Of a stretch of 64,000 nt of DNA, positions 62,771 to 64,000 are shown piece by piece. A program made the translations under genes and the position numbers. Origin of the DNA: Dallia pectoralis (Eukaryota; Chordata; Actinopteri; Esociformes; Umbridae); the NCBI GenBank assembly GCA_029465975.1, contig CM055756.1, positions 7,378,391 through 7,442,390 of the forward strand, in the 5' to 3' direction. The notes beneath the pieces are model-generated. The model was not told the origin of the DNA. It was given only the letters and a program-made list of their open reading frames with translations, and did no database searches. Each line of letters opens with the position of its first letter. Positions within the stretch are counted from its first letter, which is position 1.

Positions 62771-64000
62771 GTAGAATGTTAAAACCATAATTAAATAGGA
62801 TCTGTCTGCTGGCACACTGGAGAAGATACTGATACTACCAGTCAGTCAGTGTAGAATGTTAAAGCCCTAATTAAATAGGGTCTGTCTGCTGGCACACTGG
62901 AGAAGATACTGATACTACCAGTCAGTCAGTGTAGAATGTTAAAGCCCTAATTAAATAGGGTCTGTCTGCTGGCACACTGAAGAAGATACTGATACTACCA
63001 GTCAGTCAGTGTAGAATGTTAAAGCCCTAATTAAATAGGATCTGTCTGCTGGCACACTGAAGAAGATACTGATACTACCAGTCAGTCAGTGTAGAATGTT
63101 AAAGCCCTAATTAAATAGGATCTGTCTGCTGGCACACTGGAGAAGATACTGATACTACCAGTCAGTCAGTGTAGAATGTTAAAACCCTAATTAATTAGGG
63201 TCTGTCTGCTGGCACACTGGAGAAGATACTGATACTACCAGTCAGTCAGTGTAGAATGTTAAAGCCCTAATTAAATAGGGTCTGTCTGCTGGCACACTGG
63301 AGAAGATACTGATACTACCAGTCAGTCAGTGTAGAATGTTAAAACCCTAATTAATTAGGGTCTGTCTGCTGGCACACTGGAGAAGATACTGATACTACCA
63401 GTCAGTCAGTGTAGAATGTTAAAGCCCTAATTAAATAGGATCTGTCTGCTGGCACACTGAAGAAGATACTGATACTACCAGTCAGTCAGTGTAGAATGTT
63501 AAAACCATAATTAAATAGGATCTGCCTGCTGGCACACTGGAGAAGATACTGATACTACCAGTCAGTCAGTGTAGAATGTTAAAGCCCTAATTAAATAGGG
63601 TCTGTCTGCTGGCACACTGGAGAAGATACTGATACTACCATTCAGTCAGTGTAGAATGTTAAAGCCCTAATTAAATAGGGTCTGTCTGCTGGCACACTGG
63701 AGAAGATACTGATACTACCAGTCAGTCAGTGTAGAATGTTAAAACCCTAATTAATTAGGGTCTGTCTGCTGGCACACTGGAGAAGATACTGATACTACCA
63801 GTCAGTCAGTGTAGAATGTTAAAGCCCTAATTAAATAGGGTCTGTCTGCTGGCACACTGGAGAAGATACTGATACTACCAGTCAGTCAGTGTAGAATGTT
63901 AAAGCCCTAATTAAATAGGGTCTGTCTGCTGGCACACTGAAGAAGATACTGATACTACCAGTCAGTCAGTGTAGAATGTTAAAGCCCTAATTAAATAGGG
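62771..64000. repeat. 80-bp minisatellite, at least 15 copies, open at window end
   Basis: Period is exactly 80 bp from 62771, each unit starting gtagaatgttaaagccctaa and containing ctgctggcacactggagaag and tactaccagtcagtcagt. Fifteen full copies and a 30-bp partial are visible. Three copies (63171, 63331, 63731) carry a perfect 18-bp palindrome, accctaattaattagggt; the others have an imperfect version (ccctaattaaataggg). Confidence 0.98.

Larger units (their letters stand above)
60173..64000 (+). other. CEP112 intron downstream of exon F (open at window end)
   Basis: It begins with the strong donor gtacgt and has no recognised following exon. It holds a large 18-19-bp array, a Tc1-like terminal fragment and the 80-bp minisatellite at the window edge. 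61075-62556 shows nothing nameable beyond short CA tracts. Confidence 0.75.

Overview
The window is animal, almost certainly teleost fish, nuclear DNA. It has spliced coding exons with long introns, 500-bp N scaffold gaps, very dense micro- and minisatellites, and decayed copies of Tc1/mariner, hAT, LINE and tRNA-derived SINE families typical of salmonid and pike-like genomes. The species cannot be fixed from sequence alone; an esociform or salmonid is my best inference, because several Tc1 fragments and the SINE tail look like families abundant there.

One protein-coding gene is supported: six consecutive plus-strand internal exons at 26021-26156, 30716-30823, 35321-35503, 42736-42945, 53878-53940 and 60023-60172. 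Each has AG/GT borders, and their reading frames join without interruption into about 283 codons of continuous coiled coil. The peptide matches what I remember of the C-terminal half of centrosomal protein 112 (CEP112/CCDC46). The 5' exons lie before the window and the last exons after it, so the window is nearly all intron of this gene.

Layout: 1-26020 is presumed intron upstream of the first visible exon, with many tandem arrays, five Tc1-like remnants, a SINE tail, a LINE tail and both sequence gaps. 26021-35503 holds exons A-C, with a hAT-type MITE bounded by a perfect 8-bp target duplication. 35504-53877 holds exon D and two minus-strand LINE reverse-transcriptase fragments (one has seeded a minisatellite), a Tc1-like element with both terminal inverted repeats, and several arrays. 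53878-64000 holds exons E and F, a tRNA-derived SINE, a large CAGTCACACTGGCCCC-type array and, at the right edge, an 80-bp minisatellite running out of the window.

I found no new gene system. The most interesting points are the minisatellite made from LINE reverse-transcriptase sequence, the heptad-sized arithmetic of the CEP112 exons, the long TG tract just upstream of a short skippable exon, and the sheer density of intronic tandem arrays. Almost all long ORFs here are translations of tandem repeats and were rejected.
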